DNA of 64,000 nt from Planococcus plakortidis (GTDB lineage Bacteria; Bacillota; Bacilli; Bacillales_A; Planococcaceae). The notes beneath the pieces are model-generated. The model searched no databases. It was given only the letters and a program-made list of their open reading frames with translations, and was not told where the DNA came from. This document shows positions 1 through 8,207 of the stretch, one piece after another (position 1 is the first letter of the stretch; every line of letters starts with the position of its first letter). Both the position numbers and the translations under genes were made by a program. The DNA is taken from the NCBI RefSeq assembly GCF_001687605.2, contig NZ_CP016539.2, positions 278,501 to 342,500 on the forward strand, read 5' to 3'.

Positions 1-1
1 G

Positions 2-196
2 GAAGGCGCACTCAAGATTTCACATCATTTGACTGGCCTATGGAAACTGGCGTATCATCTCCAGCCATTCCCGCGCGCCTTACGTGACGGGGCATATGAC
101 CTCATCGCAAAAAACCGCTATAAAGTATTCGGCAAGCTCGACAGCTGCATGCTGCCGCCTCCGCATATCCGCAAGCGATTTTTGGACCAGTATTAA
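2..196 (+). CDS. DCC-family (DUF393, YuxK-like) protein, 3' part only
   Basis: The open frame enters from the window edge and ends at TAA 194-196, giving the last 64 residues. The segment AKNRYKVFGKLDSCMLP followed by a short basic tail is the typical C-terminus of the DCC (DUF393) family of predicted thiol-disulfide oxidoreductases. The N-terminal DxxCxxC motif that names the family lies outside the window, so catalytic competence cannot be judged. The gene converges on the minus-strand gene at 544-1737 and ends seven bases before a bidirectional terminator. Family assignment rests on remembered motif similarity. Confidence 0.75.
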   Translation, partial: EGALKISHHLTGLWKLAYHLQPFPRALRDGAYDLIAKNRYKVFGKLDSCMLPPPHIRKRFLDQY

Positions 197-202
197 GGAC
201 GG

Positions 203-239
203 AAAAGGGCAGTTCCAGAAAACCTGGAACTGCCCTTTT
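203..239. terminator. Bidirectional terminator, left copy of a duplicated hairpin
   Basis: A near-perfect hairpin: the 16-base arm AAAAGGGCAGTTCCAG, a short A-rich loop and the complementary arm ending in TTTT. It terminates the DCC gene. The same 36 bases recur at 481-516, directly after the repeat element 241-480. Confidence 0.9.
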
Positions 240-240
240 C

Positions 241-480
241 CAGACTGTCGAGAAAGTTAAAAAGTCGTATTTTCCGAAGCTTATCGCTCGCTTTCCATGG
301 GGCGGGAATCGAGCCTCCTCACCCGCTATCGCGGTCTGCGGGGTCTCTCAAACCCGCTAGTCCCATAGGAGTCGAGCAAACGCTTCTCCAAATACTTGAA
401 TAAGTCATTAATTTTTGAATGTCGAAAAGATCGTCAGCTTTCAATTTAATATCTGTCTATCAGAGTTCTTCAACAAGCTG
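241..480. repeat. Terminator-nested dispersed repeat, copy 1
   Basis: Non-coding element of 240 bases sharing its plan and long identical blocks with 41144-41381 and 59076-59310. Shared blocks include CGAAGCTTATCGC near the left end, GCCTCCTCA and GCGGGGTCTC in the middle, and AGGAGTCGAGC and ACGCTTCTCCAAATACTT to the right. The left end CAGACTGTCGAGAAAG and the right end, read inverted as CAGCTTGTTGAAGAAG, match at 11 of 16 positions, like imperfect terminal inverted repeats. Identical 36-base terminator hairpins flank it as a direct repeat. It has no plausible gene. It fills the 347-base gap between the DCC gene and the next gene. Confidence 0.88.
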
Positions 481-516
481 AAAAGGGCAGTTCCAGAAAA
501 CCTGGAACTGCCCTTT
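481..516. terminator. Right copy of the duplicated terminator
   Basis: Repeats 203-238 base for base. Read on the minus strand it is the terminator of the gene at 544-1737, so each of the two convergent genes keeps a terminator after the repeat was acquired. Confidence 0.88.
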
Positions 517-543
517 CGTATGGAAATATCGTTTGATGAGCCA

Positions 544-1737
544 TTAAAGGAAATTGGAAAAGCGCCAATAATGGGCAGCGATCGGATCGGCCATCCAGGC
601 CAGCCCTTCGCTTTCGGTCTGGTGAAGCGGTTGCCAGCTCCCGTGATCCCCGAGCTTCAGGTAAATTTCATGATTCGGCGATTGATCATGGACGCCGATG
701 AAATCATACACGCCGTTCCGGTAAAATGTCGCGGATACTTCATAGTCGATGTTCGGTGATGTCGTCAGCGGATTCCCGACGCTGTGGGTGAGCAGGATCT
801 CGGTTTTTTGGGGTGTTTCTTCCGATATCCTTGCGTCGACGCCTTCGCTCGAGGCGACATCCGCCTTGCGGAATTTCCGCCGCCAATTATAGGCGATACT
901 GGTGCCGATGTCTTTATCGAAGTCGAATGTGCCCTGCTGTTTGCTTAGGTCGATGATGCAATTGGTGAGGGAGCGGTAATGTTTGGATTCCGGGTCGAAT
1001 GTCCGGTCGTCCCCTTGAAAATAGGGGTTCGGGGAGGCCAGGTTAGGGTTTTTTAACACATCGTCCGGCAAAAAGGTCAGGTAGCGCAGATGCCATTTCA
1101 GTTCAGGCGCCTTGCCCTGCTTCTCCCCCAGCAATTGATTGAGCGGCGCGATCTTTTTCGACAGCCAGAACTTCTCCACCGCCGCCTGTTCCGGTGATGA
1201 AGCCACATTCAAGGCCCCGAATATATTGGCTGCGAGTGATTTGATTTTGCGCAATGGGCTTTCGGTCCGTTCGACGGGGCGTCTCGCGCGTATCCAATAA
1301 GTTACTTCGCGGTCTTGCGGCACCTCCCGGTCGGTGAATTGGGTCTTGCGGGTGGTTGCGACTTGCTTTCCGTCGCGGTAGATGTCATATTCACCGATGC
1401 CATCGAGCGCTCCCCAAGCGAGTGAGACCCGCTTGTGAGAGACGATAGTCGATAGGACGATCTGTTCGAGTTGGTTGATGCAATCGGGGTCGCGTTTTTC
1501 AGTGCCGGTCAACAACTTCACGGCCGGCATCCAATTGCCTTGTTCCGATTGGCGTTCAATGGTGTAACAAAACAATTCGCCGGGGCTCAGGCCTTCGTCC
1601 CGGAAAGATGCCTGCGTTCCTGTATAGACGATGACTCCGTCTTTTTTTATTTGGGAAATTTCATCTGTCGGGGTCCACGTGAAATAAATCATGCGATCGG
1701 TCTGTTCCAGTAATTCGATGTCCCATTCCTTGCCCAT
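544..1737 (-). CDS. FN3-like protein, possible DUF3238 C-terminus
   Basis: Encodes 397 residues from ATG 1737, chosen because AAAGGAGG lies seven bases upstream; a longer frame to 1755 would start ahead of that site. No signal peptide or membrane segment is evident. The first ~160 residues look like two fibronectin-III-like beta domains (for example YDIYRDGKQVATT, then VTYWIRARRP). The C-terminal half contains YFQGDDRTFDPES and resembles DUF3238 proteins, recalled at low confidence. It has no known catalytic motif. It is divergent from the GAF-STAS gene at 1922 and convergent with the DCC gene. Function unknown; a structural or binding role is inference from the FN3 folds. Confidence 0.7.
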   Translation of the reverse strand: MGKEWDIELLEQTDRMIYFTWTPTDEISQIKKDGVIVYTGTQASFRDEGLSPGELFCYTIERQSEQGNWMPAVKLLTGTEKRDPDCINQLEQIVLSTIVSHKRVSLAWGALDGIGEYDIYRDGKQVATTRKTQFTDREVPQDREVTYWIRARRPVERTESPLRKIKSLAANIFGALNVASSPEQAAVEKFWLSKKIAPLNQLLGEKQGKAPELKWHLRYLTFLPDDVLKNPNLASPNPYFQGDDRTFDPESKHYRSLTNCIIDLSKQQGTFDFDKDIGTSIAYNWRRKFRKADVASSEGVDARISEETPQKTEILLTHSVGNPLTTSPNIDYEVSATFYRNGVYDFIGVHDQSPNHEIYLKLGDHGSWQPLHQTESEGLAWMADPIAAHYWRFSNFL

Positions 1738-1921
1738 TGATGAGCCTCCTTTCACTTGTGATAAGGTATACCCGATATTTGGAAAGAATGAACATATTAA
1801 AAAAACTTATTTTGTTACACAATTTAAACATTTCAGATAATAAAGAGCGTTATAATGTAGATAGATAAAAGAACTGGCGGAATTTCCGGATGAAAATATG
1901 TTGGGAAGGGGAGATGGGTGG

Positions 1922-2773
1922 ATGGTGAGGAGGAATCTGGAAAAGATAAGGGATTTCAATGATTTCGATGAAGCGGCTTCGTATATTCTCCAAATTCTCA
2001 GCAAGCAAGCAGGGATGAACAGCTTTTATATTTCCAAGCAAGAGGGCGGCGTCCAGAAAATCATCAAGGTACATAACACGAAACAGCATCTGATCGAAGA
2101 GGGCGAGGCACCGCCCTTGCCGTGTACACTGTCGGCGTTGAGCGTCGAGCATGGGGCGGAGACCTTGATCATCGAACGGATCGGGGAACACGAATTGACT
2201 CGTTCTTTAGGGATGACGGATGGGTTCGAAGCAGGGTGTTTTATCGGCGTTCCGATTTTTTATGAAGACGGCACACCCTATGGCACTGTCTGCGGGCTTG
2301 ACGATGGCCCGTGCGAGCTGCCGGCGGATTTGCCATTCATCTTTGAAACGCTCGCGACTTTATTGACCTATGTCCTGGAGCTGGAACGGGCATACGGGGA
2401 AATTGAATCGCTGGCAGCGCCGATGGTTCCGATTGTCGGGAAAGTGGCGATTTTGCCGATCATCGGCGAAGTGAGGGCTGAAAGGGCCAGAGCGATCATC
2501 GATCATGTGATGCATGACTGTGCGGAAAAAGGCATCGAGGTGCTGGTGATCGATGTCTCGGGCGTCTCGCAGATCAACTCGGAGGTGGGCGAGTATTTAT
2601 TGAAGCTTGTGAAGGTCTTGGGGGTGATCGGCGTACAGCCGGTCGTGACGGGCATCCAGCCTTATATGGCGCTGAAAGTCCCCCATTTTGCAGAAGCCTT
2701 GAAAGGGACGATGATTGAAGCGAATCTCGAGACAGCGCTCAAGCGGCTCGGTTTCAGCTTCCAAAAACATTGA
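1922..2773 (+). CDS. GAF-STAS regulatory protein (RsbR/S-like partner)
   Basis: Encodes about 283 residues from ATG 1922, preceded by GGGAAGGGGAGATGGG; an upstream in-frame ATG at 1898 lacks a good ribosome site. Residues ~15-160 form a GAF-like sensor domain, including GCFIGVPIFYEDGTPYGTVC. Residues ~175-283 form a STAS domain, with VLVIDVSGVSQINSEVGEYL corresponding to the phosphorylatable segment of RsbS/RsbR proteins. Such GAF/STAS proteins act in the cytoplasm as sensory inputs to stressosome or partner-switching circuits. No kinase or phosphatase partner lies nearby. A TATAAT at 1851-1856 upstream may belong to its promoter, but I see no good -35 box. Confidence 0.8.
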   Translation: MVRRNLEKIRDFNDFDEAASYILQILSKQAGMNSFYISKQEGGVQKIIKVHNTKQHLIEEGEAPPLPCTLSALSVEHGAETLIIERIGEHELTRSLGMTDGFEAGCFIGVPIFYEDGTPYGTVCGLDDGPCELPADLPFIFETLATLLTYVLELERAYGEIESLAAPMVPIVGKVAILPIIGEVRAERARAIIDHVMHDCAEKGIEVLVIDVSGVSQINSEVGEYLLKLVKVLGVIGVQPVVTGIQPYMALKVPHFAEALKGTMIEANLETALKRLGFSFQKH

Positions 2774-2816
2774 AGCAAGCCGGTGGTCCAATGCCCTTCC
2801 ATTGGCCGCTTATCGA

Positions 2817-2853
2817 AAAGGGCCATTTCCTTTGCGTCAGGAAATGGCCCTTC
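2817..2853. terminator. Bidirectional terminator
   Basis: Hairpin with arms AAGGGCCATTTCCT and its complement around a seven-base loop, placed between the convergent genes ending at 2773 and 2856. It serves both. Confidence 0.85.
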
Positions 2854-2855
2854 TG

Positions 2856-3356
2856 TTAATCTTCCTTATCGAAAAAGACATGCTTGAGTTGCCAAGTATC
2901 GTCAATTTCAAGCAGCCCGAATGAATATTGCGGTTCGCGGCGTTTATCGGTAGGCGAACCGGGATTGAACAATGTCAGCCCATCCGTTTCACGCATGAGA
3001 GGCTGATGGGAATGGCCGAAAACGATGATATCGACATCTTCCCCTGAAAAACTTTCGAGCGCGCGCTGTTCGGTCGTTTTTCGTATGCCGTCTCCATGGA
3101 CGACGCCGATTTTCAAATCGCCGAATGTGAAAATTTTCTTCCGTCCGAAACGATCGACGATGTCCCAAGGATCGACATTGCCTGCCACGCCGTCCGTTTC
3201 AGCGTAAGCCGACAATTCATGGTAGACATCGAGTATCTGCCAATCGCCGGCGTGGATGATGAAATCGGCTCCATCACAAGCCTCGACCAGTGGCTGAGGG
3301 AGTTTTTTCGCCCGGTTCGGGATATGCGTGTCAGATACGATGACTATTTTTTTCAT
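2856..3356 (-). CDS. YfcE/MJ0936-type metallophosphodiesterase
   Basis: Encodes 166 residues from ATG 3356, with CTGGAGG upstream; the open frame extends ten codons further but without a site. The metal-binding motifs of the calcineurin-like phosphoesterase fold occur in order: SDTH near the N-terminus, GDW, GNVD in place of the usual GNH/GNC block, VHGD and GHSH. The length fits the small single-domain YfcE/MJ0936 subfamily, which hydrolyses phosphodiesters with two divalent metals. Physiological substrate unknown. It is cytoplasmic and transcribed alone, sharing a terminator with the GAF-STAS gene. Confidence 0.88.
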   Translation of the reverse strand: MKKIVIVSDTHIPNRAKKLPQPLVEACDGADFIIHAGDWQILDVYHELSAYAETDGVAGNVDPWDIVDRFGRKKIFTFGDLKIGVVHGDGIRKTTEQRALESFSGEDVDIIVFGHSHQPLMRETDGLTLFNPGSPTDKRREPQYSFGLLEIDDTWQLKHVFFDKED

Positions 3357-3481
3357 CAAATCGCCTCCAGGATCGTTTAGTTCCACTTTACCAAACTCTG
3401 GTCCAGACGTCTAAATATGCAAAGGTTAAGGCCGGTGAAAAAGGGGAAGACAAGTACAAAGAACAAAATGGAGGGATCAGT

Positions 3482-3757
3482 ATGGGCATCGATATGAAAA
3501 AGTTCGTTGCATCAGGCGCAGCACTTGGCGCAGGATTGATTTTATTGAAGGCTTATAATGATAAGAAGCGCAAGGTTTGGATATATGAAGACAGCGATAT
3601 GCGCAATAGCTACGAGATCGACCATGAGGAAAGCGTCAATGCCCCTTACGACCATGCAGAGGAAGGCTTGACCCAATTGGATTCTGCCTATCGTGCTGAA
3701 TGGCAGGCAAATGCGTTTCCGCAAACGAAAAAGCAATTGGAAGAGCTGGAATCCTAA
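3482..3757 (+). CDS. Small protein with N-terminal hydrophobic segment
   Basis: Encodes 91 residues with TGGAGGG six bases before the ATG. Residues ~8-25 (SGAALGAGLILLKAY) are hydrophobic and may anchor the protein. The rest is charged and hydrophilic and ends in an acidic, glutamate-rich tail. I do not recognise a family. It lies 53 bases ahead of the reductase gene at 3811 and may share its transcript. Confidence 0.65.
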   Translation: MGIDMKKFVASGAALGAGLILLKAYNDKKRKVWIYEDSDMRNSYEIDHEESVNAPYDHAEEGLTQLDSAYRAEWQANAFPQTKKQLEELES

Positions 3758-3810
3758 GAGGAACAGTTCAGCGAGCAGCAGCAATGAGCGGCTGAAGGAG
3801 GCAGTTTTCG

Positions 3811-4344
3811 ATGGGTGAACGGAAAGTTGTTTGTTATATTGCGCAAAGTTTGGACGGGTATATTGCCGATAAAGAGGAGACTTTGGATTGGCTATTGGAC
3901 GTGGAAATGGAGGGAGATGCCGGATATGGGGAATTCATCGACACGGTCGATACGGTCCTGCTCGGCAGGCGCACCTATGAATGGGTGATCGCCCATGAAG
4001 GCGGGAAGTTCCCTTATGCCGACCAGCGCTCCTATGTATTCACCAGCCGCCCGAAAGAAGATGAAGGCCAGATTGCATTCACTTCGGAAGATCCGGCGAG
4101 TGTCGTGAAAAAACTGAAGCAGCAACCCGGCGGAACCATCTGGCCGGTGGGCGGAAGCTTGCTGCTGGAAAGTCTCCTGCAGGAAGATCTGATCGATGAA
4201 TTCATCATCTCGATCGCTCCAGTAACGCTTGGGGATGGCATCCCGCTTTTCCAGAAAGCGCAGCGCCGTCTAGACTTCACATTGGAAAGCGTTGGGCAGG
4301 ATGGCCAAATCGCGCAAGTGCATTATGTGAGACAACGAAATTGA
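3811..4344 (+). CDS. RibD C-terminal / dihydrofolate-reductase-like protein (YyaP-like)
   Basis: Encodes 177 residues starting 11 bases after GGAGG. The sequence has the DHFR-like RibD C-terminal pattern: VCYIAQSLDGYIA at the N-terminus, TVLLGRRTYEW, and the nucleotide-binding GGTIWPVGGSLL followed by a segment ending in TLGDGIPLF. Members of this family bind NAD(P)H and are usually single-domain orphan reductases of unknown substrate, as in B. subtilis YyaP and YwjB. It is not accompanied by riboflavin genes, so a role in riboflavin synthesis is unlikely. A strong terminator follows. Confidence 0.85.
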   Translation: MGERKVVCYIAQSLDGYIADKEETLDWLLDVEMEGDAGYGEFIDTVDTVLLGRRTYEWVIAHEGGKFPYADQRSYVFTSRPKEDEGQIAFTSEDPASVVKKLKQQPGGTIWPVGGSLLLESLLQEDLIDEFIISIAPVTLGDGIPLFQKAQRRLDFTLESVGQDGQIAQVHYVRQRN

Positions 4345-4361
4345 CTCCGGGTGGATCTACG

Positions 4362-4391
4362 GAAAGGCGGGCTATAGGCTCGCCTTTTTTT
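4362..4391 (+). terminator. Intrinsic terminator
   Basis: Hairpin AGGCGGGC / GCTCGCCT with a run of seven T, just after the reductase stop. Confidence 0.85.
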
Positions 4392-4499
4392 GAGTTCCGC
4401 GGCAATCGGACCGGGATTTATAGGCCTAAAGAATACAGAAGCAATAGAAAGGCCTAGGGAGTTGATAGAAAAATTAGAAAACAAAGTAACTCCGTCATG

Positions 4500-4528
4500 T
4501 TGTTTTTAGTATTTACCAAAGATATACT
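4500..4528 (+). promoter_or_regulatory. Sigma-A type promoter of the SleB-like gene
   Basis: TTGTTT (4500-4505), a 17-base spacer and TATACT (4523-4528), about 50 bases ahead of the ATG at 4581. The match suggests vegetative expression rather than strictly sporulation-specific control. Confidence 0.5.
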
Positions 4529-4580
4529 TTAAAAAGGAATCAATTGTCGATTCTTGTCAAATAGGAAAAGGAGAGGAAGC

Positions 4581-5204
4581 ATGAAAACAATTAAAGTGCT
4601 CTTATTCAGTTTAGCAACGATTTTCTTTCTAACATTTTCACATTCAGCGGTTTCCGCTCATGCGCCTGATCTGCACGAAGGCGTTTCCGGCAGCGAAGTG
4701 ACAGAACTTCAAACCAAACTTCAAAAACTTGGCTATTTCCACGTAGCCCCGACCGGTTATTACGGCTCGATCACGAAAGACGCGGTCGTCCAATTCCAAC
4801 GCGATTTTGGCGTCAAAGCGACCGGTTTTACAGGGCCATTGACGCGCGAAAAGATGAAGCAAGTCGATATGATGGCCCGTACCGTACACGGTGAAGCCCG
4901 TGGCGAGCTATTCGAAGGAAAAGTCGCGGTCGCGGCGGTCATCATGAACCGCGTACAATCCCGCGCTTTCCCGAGCAGTACATATGGCGTCATTTTCCAG
5001 CGCAACGCTTTTACGGCAGTGAATGATGGGCAATATTGGCTGACGCCGAACGCTTCGGCTTACCGTGCTGTACGGGAAGCGGCAAGAGGATGGGATCCAT
5101 CTTCCGGCGCGACATACTATTACAATCCGGTCACGGCAACTGACCAGTGGATCTTCACCCGTTCGACCATCAAGAAAATCGGCAAGCATGTCTTTGCCAA
5201 ATAA
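4581..5204 (+). CDS. SleB-type cell-wall hydrolase with peptidoglycan-binding domain
   Basis: Encodes 207 residues from ATG 4581, preceded by AAAGGAGAGGA; an upstream TTG in frame is ignored. The N-terminus is a signal peptide ending near AVSAHA. Residues ~35-95 are a PG_binding_1 repeat (VTELQTKLQKLGYF, then TKDAVVQFQRDFGV). Residues ~100-207 are a Hydrolase_2 (SleB/CwlJ) domain with the conserved ARTVHGEARGE glutamate region and MNRV. The family cleaves spore-cortex or vegetative peptidoglycan and acts outside the membrane. Domain order and length match SleB. Whether it works in germination or vegetative wall turnover cannot be read from sequence; no ypeB partner follows, and ypeB normally accompanies sleB. 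Confidence 0.85.
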   Translation: MKTIKVLLFSLATIFFLTFSHSAVSAHAPDLHEGVSGSEVTELQTKLQKLGYFHVAPTGYYGSITKDAVVQFQRDFGVKATGFTGPLTREKMKQVDMMARTVHGEARGELFEGKVAVAAVIMNRVQSRAFPSSTYGVIFQRNAFTAVNDGQYWLTPNASAYRAVREAARGWDPSSGATYYYNPVTATDQWIFTRSTIKKIGKHVFAK

Positions 5205-5208
5205 TGAG

Positions 5209-5241
5209 AAAAGCCTCCGGAAAAATTCCGGAGGCTTTTTG
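5209..5241. terminator. Bidirectional terminator
   Basis: Hairpin AAGCCTCCGGAA / TTCCGGAGGCTT with T-run, between the convergent SleB-like gene and the permease gene at 5242. Confidence 0.9.
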
Positions 5242-6051
5242 TTATCCTTTGACCGCGCCGGCCGTGATGCCTGCGACGAAGTAGCGCTGCAGGAAAACGT
5301 AGGCAATGACCATGGGCGCTGAGGCGATGATGACGCCGGTGAACAGCATCGGATAATTGGTGGAATATTGCCCTTGGAACTCGAGCAGCGCGAGCGGCAA
5401 GGTTTTATAGGCATTGTCCGTGATGAACAGGAGCGGGTACAGAAGGTCGTTCCAGTGCATGACGAACAGGAAAATCGCTGTTGCCGAGAGAGAAGGCAAG
5501 GATAATGGAATCGCCACTTTCGTGAACATTTTCCAGTTGCCTGCCCCGTCGATCGTCGACGCTTCAAACAATTCCTTCGGTAAAGTTTTCATGAAACCGG
5601 TGAGGATGAAGACGGCAATCGGCAAAGTCGAGGAGATGTTGACGAGAATCAACCCGACAAGGCTGTTGGTCAGCCCCAAATCCAGCATGAGTGAATACAG
5701 CGGAACCATGATGACTTGCGCCGGTACCATCATGCCGAGGGTGAACAAGGCGAACAGTACATTGCCGATCCAATTATTCATGCGCGTGATGCCGAATGCC
5801 ACCATCGCGGCGAGCAGCAGCGTAAATGAAACCGAGAACAAGGTGACGATGGTGCTGTTGAGAAAATAGCCGGCCATCGTTTGTTCCTGGAAAATGGCGA
5901 CATAATTATCGAATTTAAAGCCACCGTCCGGCAAGCCGAGCGGATCGCGGAAGGTTTCCTGAAGTGTTTTGACGGACGTCAACAGGACGACCACCAACGG
6001 GATCAGGATCAGCAGCGCATAGATGAGCAGTGAGAATTTCCTGAACAGCAA
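5242..6051 (-). CDS. Sugar ABC transporter permease, MalG/AraQ type
   Basis: Encodes 269 residues. The start is TTG 6051, with AAAGGGGG eight bases upstream and no ATG nearby. It is a six-helix membrane protein with the binding-protein-dependent transport permease signature, the EAA loop, at ELFEASTIDGAGNWKMFTKV. The C-terminus ends in AGAVKG, typical of the second (MalG-like) permease of carbohydrate CUT1 importers. It is the last gene of the three-gene operon 8207-5242. The operon carries no ATPase gene, as is usual in Firmicutes where a shared MsmX-type ATPase serves several importers. Confidence 0.92.
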   Translation of the reverse strand: MLFRKFSLLIYALLILIPLVVVLLTSVKTLQETFRDPLGLPDGGFKFDNYVAIFQEQTMAGYFLNSTIVTLFSVSFTLLLAAMVAFGITRMNNWIGNVLFALFTLGMMVPAQVIMVPLYSLMLDLGLTNSLVGLILVNISSTLPIAVFILTGFMKTLPKELFEASTIDGAGNWKMFTKVAIPLSLPSLSATAIFLFVMHWNDLLYPLLFITDNAYKTLPLALLEFQGQYSTNYPMLFTGVIIASAPMVIAYVFLQRYFVAGITAGAVKG

Positions 6052-6067
6052 AGTTGCCGCCCCCTTT

Positions 6068-6943
6068 CTAGTAAGATACGCGGTCTGAGCGCAAAGCCTT
6101 GAACTGCAGGTAGGTGATCAATGCGATGATGACCATGAAAATGATGGAAATCGCGGAAGCGTAACCGAATTGATAACTCTTGAACGCGACATCGTAAATA
6201 TAGGTCGCGATGATTTCAGTGGAATTATTCGGCCCGCCGCCGGTCATCGCGAACACCAAATCGAAGGCTTTGAACGACTGGATCGTCGTATAGGCGACAA
6301 CGATGGTGGCGGAAGGCGCAAGAAGCGGCCAAGTGACGCTTTTGAACGTCTGCCACTTGCTGGCGCCTTCGATTTTCGCCACTTCGTACAAATCCTCTGG
6401 AATGGCTTGGAGCCCGGCGACAAAGATGATCAACATCTGGCCGGCATGGAACCACACTTGGGTGATGGCAAGCGAATAGATGGCGATATTGGCATTGCCG
6501 AGCCAATTCTGTGCCAGGAAGTCCAATCCGAGCAAGCCGAGGAGTTGATTCAGGATGCCCATCGAGGGGTCGTAGATGAACGCCCAGATGAACGCGACCG
6601 ATACCGACGAAAGAATGGTCGGGAAAAAGTATAGTGCCCGCAGGAATACGTTCGTCTTCGTATTCTTGATGACGATCAGCGCGAAAGCGAGCGCAACGAG
6701 CGTCTGGAACACGACAACGGTCAGCATGAACTTCAAGTTATTGCCGATCGTTTTCTGGAAAATCGAATCCCCGGTGAAGGCGCGGGTGTAATTGTCGATG
6801 CCGACGAACTGGAATGCGGCGCTTAAGCCGTCCCAGTCGGTAAAGGAATAGAACAGGGCACTGATGGTCGGGTACAGAAAGAACAAGCTGTAAAGGGCAA
6901 GCCCCGGAAGAAAGAACAGGTAGATGGATTTGGAGATTCTCAT
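6068..6943 (-). CDS. Sugar ABC transporter permease, MalF/UgpA type
   Basis: Encodes 291 residues, beginning seven bases after the stop of the binding-protein gene. The N-terminus ISKSIYLFFLPGLALYSLFF is the first membrane helix. The EAA loop reads LYEVAKIEGASKWQTFKSV, and TGGGPNNSTEI is a conserved MalF/UgpA-family segment. It pairs with the permease at 5242 to form the CUT1 channel in the cytoplasmic membrane. The substrate is not evident; the binding protein determines it. Confidence 0.92.
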   Translation of the reverse strand: MRISKSIYLFFLPGLALYSLFFLYPTISALFYSFTDWDGLSAAFQFVGIDNYTRAFTGDSIFQKTIGNNLKFMLTVVVFQTLVALAFALIVIKNTKTNVFLRALYFFPTILSSVSVAFIWAFIYDPSMGILNQLLGLLGLDFLAQNWLGNANIAIYSLAITQVWFHAGQMLIIFVAGLQAIPEDLYEVAKIEGASKWQTFKSVTWPLLAPSATIVVAYTTIQSFKAFDLVFAMTGGGPNNSTEIIATYIYDVAFKSYQFGYASAISIIFMVIIALITYLQFKALRSDRVSY

Positions 6944-6950
6944 GGACCTG

Positions 6951-8207
6951 TTATTCCCTGTTTTCCTCTACGATTTGCTGGGCCGCTTCAGCCGCCGCCA
7001 TTGGATCTTCGCCCCCAAGAACGTTTTCAATTGAGCTGAGGACCGCATCTTCAATTTGGGCGTTGGTGATCAAAAAGCGCGGCTGGAAGCGCGTCTTGCG
7101 CTCGTCGATCCAATACGAAGTGTTCTGCAAGGCTTCGGACTCGTATTCGACGCCGTTGACCGTCAAATGCTGCCCGGTTTCATTGGCGTATTTGGAAGCC
7201 ACTTCCGGCTGGCTCAAATAGTCGATGAACGCTTTTGCCTGGTCTTTCTTATCGGAATTGCTGTTGACGGCAAGCATGAACGTGGCCGTATTGATGCCTT
7301 CATAAGTGGCTTCGCTTTCTTCCACAGTAATCGGCGCCAGCAAATCAAGTTCGAGGTCCGGGTTCAAGTCGAGCAGGGAATTCATGTGGTAAGAACCGGT
7401 CGCAAGCATGGCCGCTTCCTCATTCGCTACCATCGCCATGGCGGAATCCTGGTTGGTGCCAAGTGCATCGTCCTGGATATAGCCTTTATCGGCAAGGAGT
7501 TTAAAGTCTTCGAGCGTCTTGACCCACCATTCATTCGTCAAGGACTCTTCGCCGTTCTGGAGTTTTTCGAAAACGTCTTCATCCGGCGCATTGTTCATCA
7601 TCATGCTGTTCATGAATTGGTTCGGCCCGATATCAGCGCCCGGGAAAGCGATCGGCGTGATGTCGTTTTCGAGCAAGGTATCGGCCATTTCCTGGAATTC
7701 CGTCCAGCTTTTCGGCACTTCGAGGCCGAGTTCATCGAACATGCCTTTGTTGTAGACCGGCATATTGAATACCAATTGATACGGCAAAGCATATTGGGTG
7801 CCGTCTTTCTGGCCGACAGAGATCAGGTTTTCGTCAAAATTCGAGACGAATTCCTCTCCGCCCAAATCTTCAAAAAAGCCGGCGCTTTGGATGGATTCGA
7901 ATTGCGCGCCGGGGAAGGAAGTGAAGACATCGCCTGTCGAACCTTCCTGCAGCATGCGCTGTGCCGTCGCCTGGTATTGGTCGGACGGGTAGATGTTCTG
8001 TTCTACGCGGATGTCAGGATTCTCTTCTTCGAAATCGGCAATGATTTCATCGAGTACATCTTTGTCTTCCCCGCGCCAATGCATGAAGCTGATCTGCGTC
8101 GCATCGCCGCTTTCAGAAGAAGAATCGCCGCCGCTTTCACCTGCGCAAGCGCCAAGGATGAGGCCGATTCCTACCGTTCCGGTCGCAAGCCAAAGTCTGT
8201 TTTTCAT
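6951..8207 (-). CDS. Extracellular sugar-binding lipoprotein of ABC importer
   Basis: Encodes 418 residues. The signal peptide ends in a lipobox (LILGAC), so the mature protein is a lipid-anchored exporter-face receptor. The remainder has the pattern of family-1 solute-binding proteins: FMHWRGEDKDVLDEII near the N-terminus, then YALPYQLVFNMPVYNKGMF and MADTLLENDITPIAF. It captures a carbohydrate and delivers it to the two downstream permeases. It is the first gene of the operon. No hydrolase, epimerase or regulator is present nearby, so the sugar cannot be named. Confidence 0.9.
   Translation of the reverse strand: MKNRLWLATGTVGIGLILGACAGESGGDSSSESGDATQISFMHWRGEDKDVLDEIIADFEEENPDIRVEQNIYPSDQYQATAQRMLQEGSTGDVFTSFPGAQFESIQSAGFFEDLGGEEFVSNFDENLISVGQKDGTQYALPYQLVFNMPVYNKGMFDELGLEVPKSWTEFQEMADTLLENDITPIAFPGADIGPNQFMNSMMMNNAPDEDVFEKLQNGEESLTNEWWVKTLEDFKLLADKGYIQDDALGTNQDSAMAMVANEEAAMLATGSYHMNSLLDLNPDLELDLLAPITVEESEATYEGINTATFMLAVNSNSDKKDQAKAFIDYLSQPEVASKYANETGQHLTVNGVEYESEALQNTSYWIDERKTRFQPRFLITNAQIEDAVLSSIENVLGGEDPMAAAEAAQQIVEENRE

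Noticed and set aside
415-759. 114-codon frame across repeat copy 1 and the end of the FN3-like gene
   Set aside because: It runs through a terminator hairpin and antisense to a real gene; no ribosome site. The repeat itself has no coding capacity.
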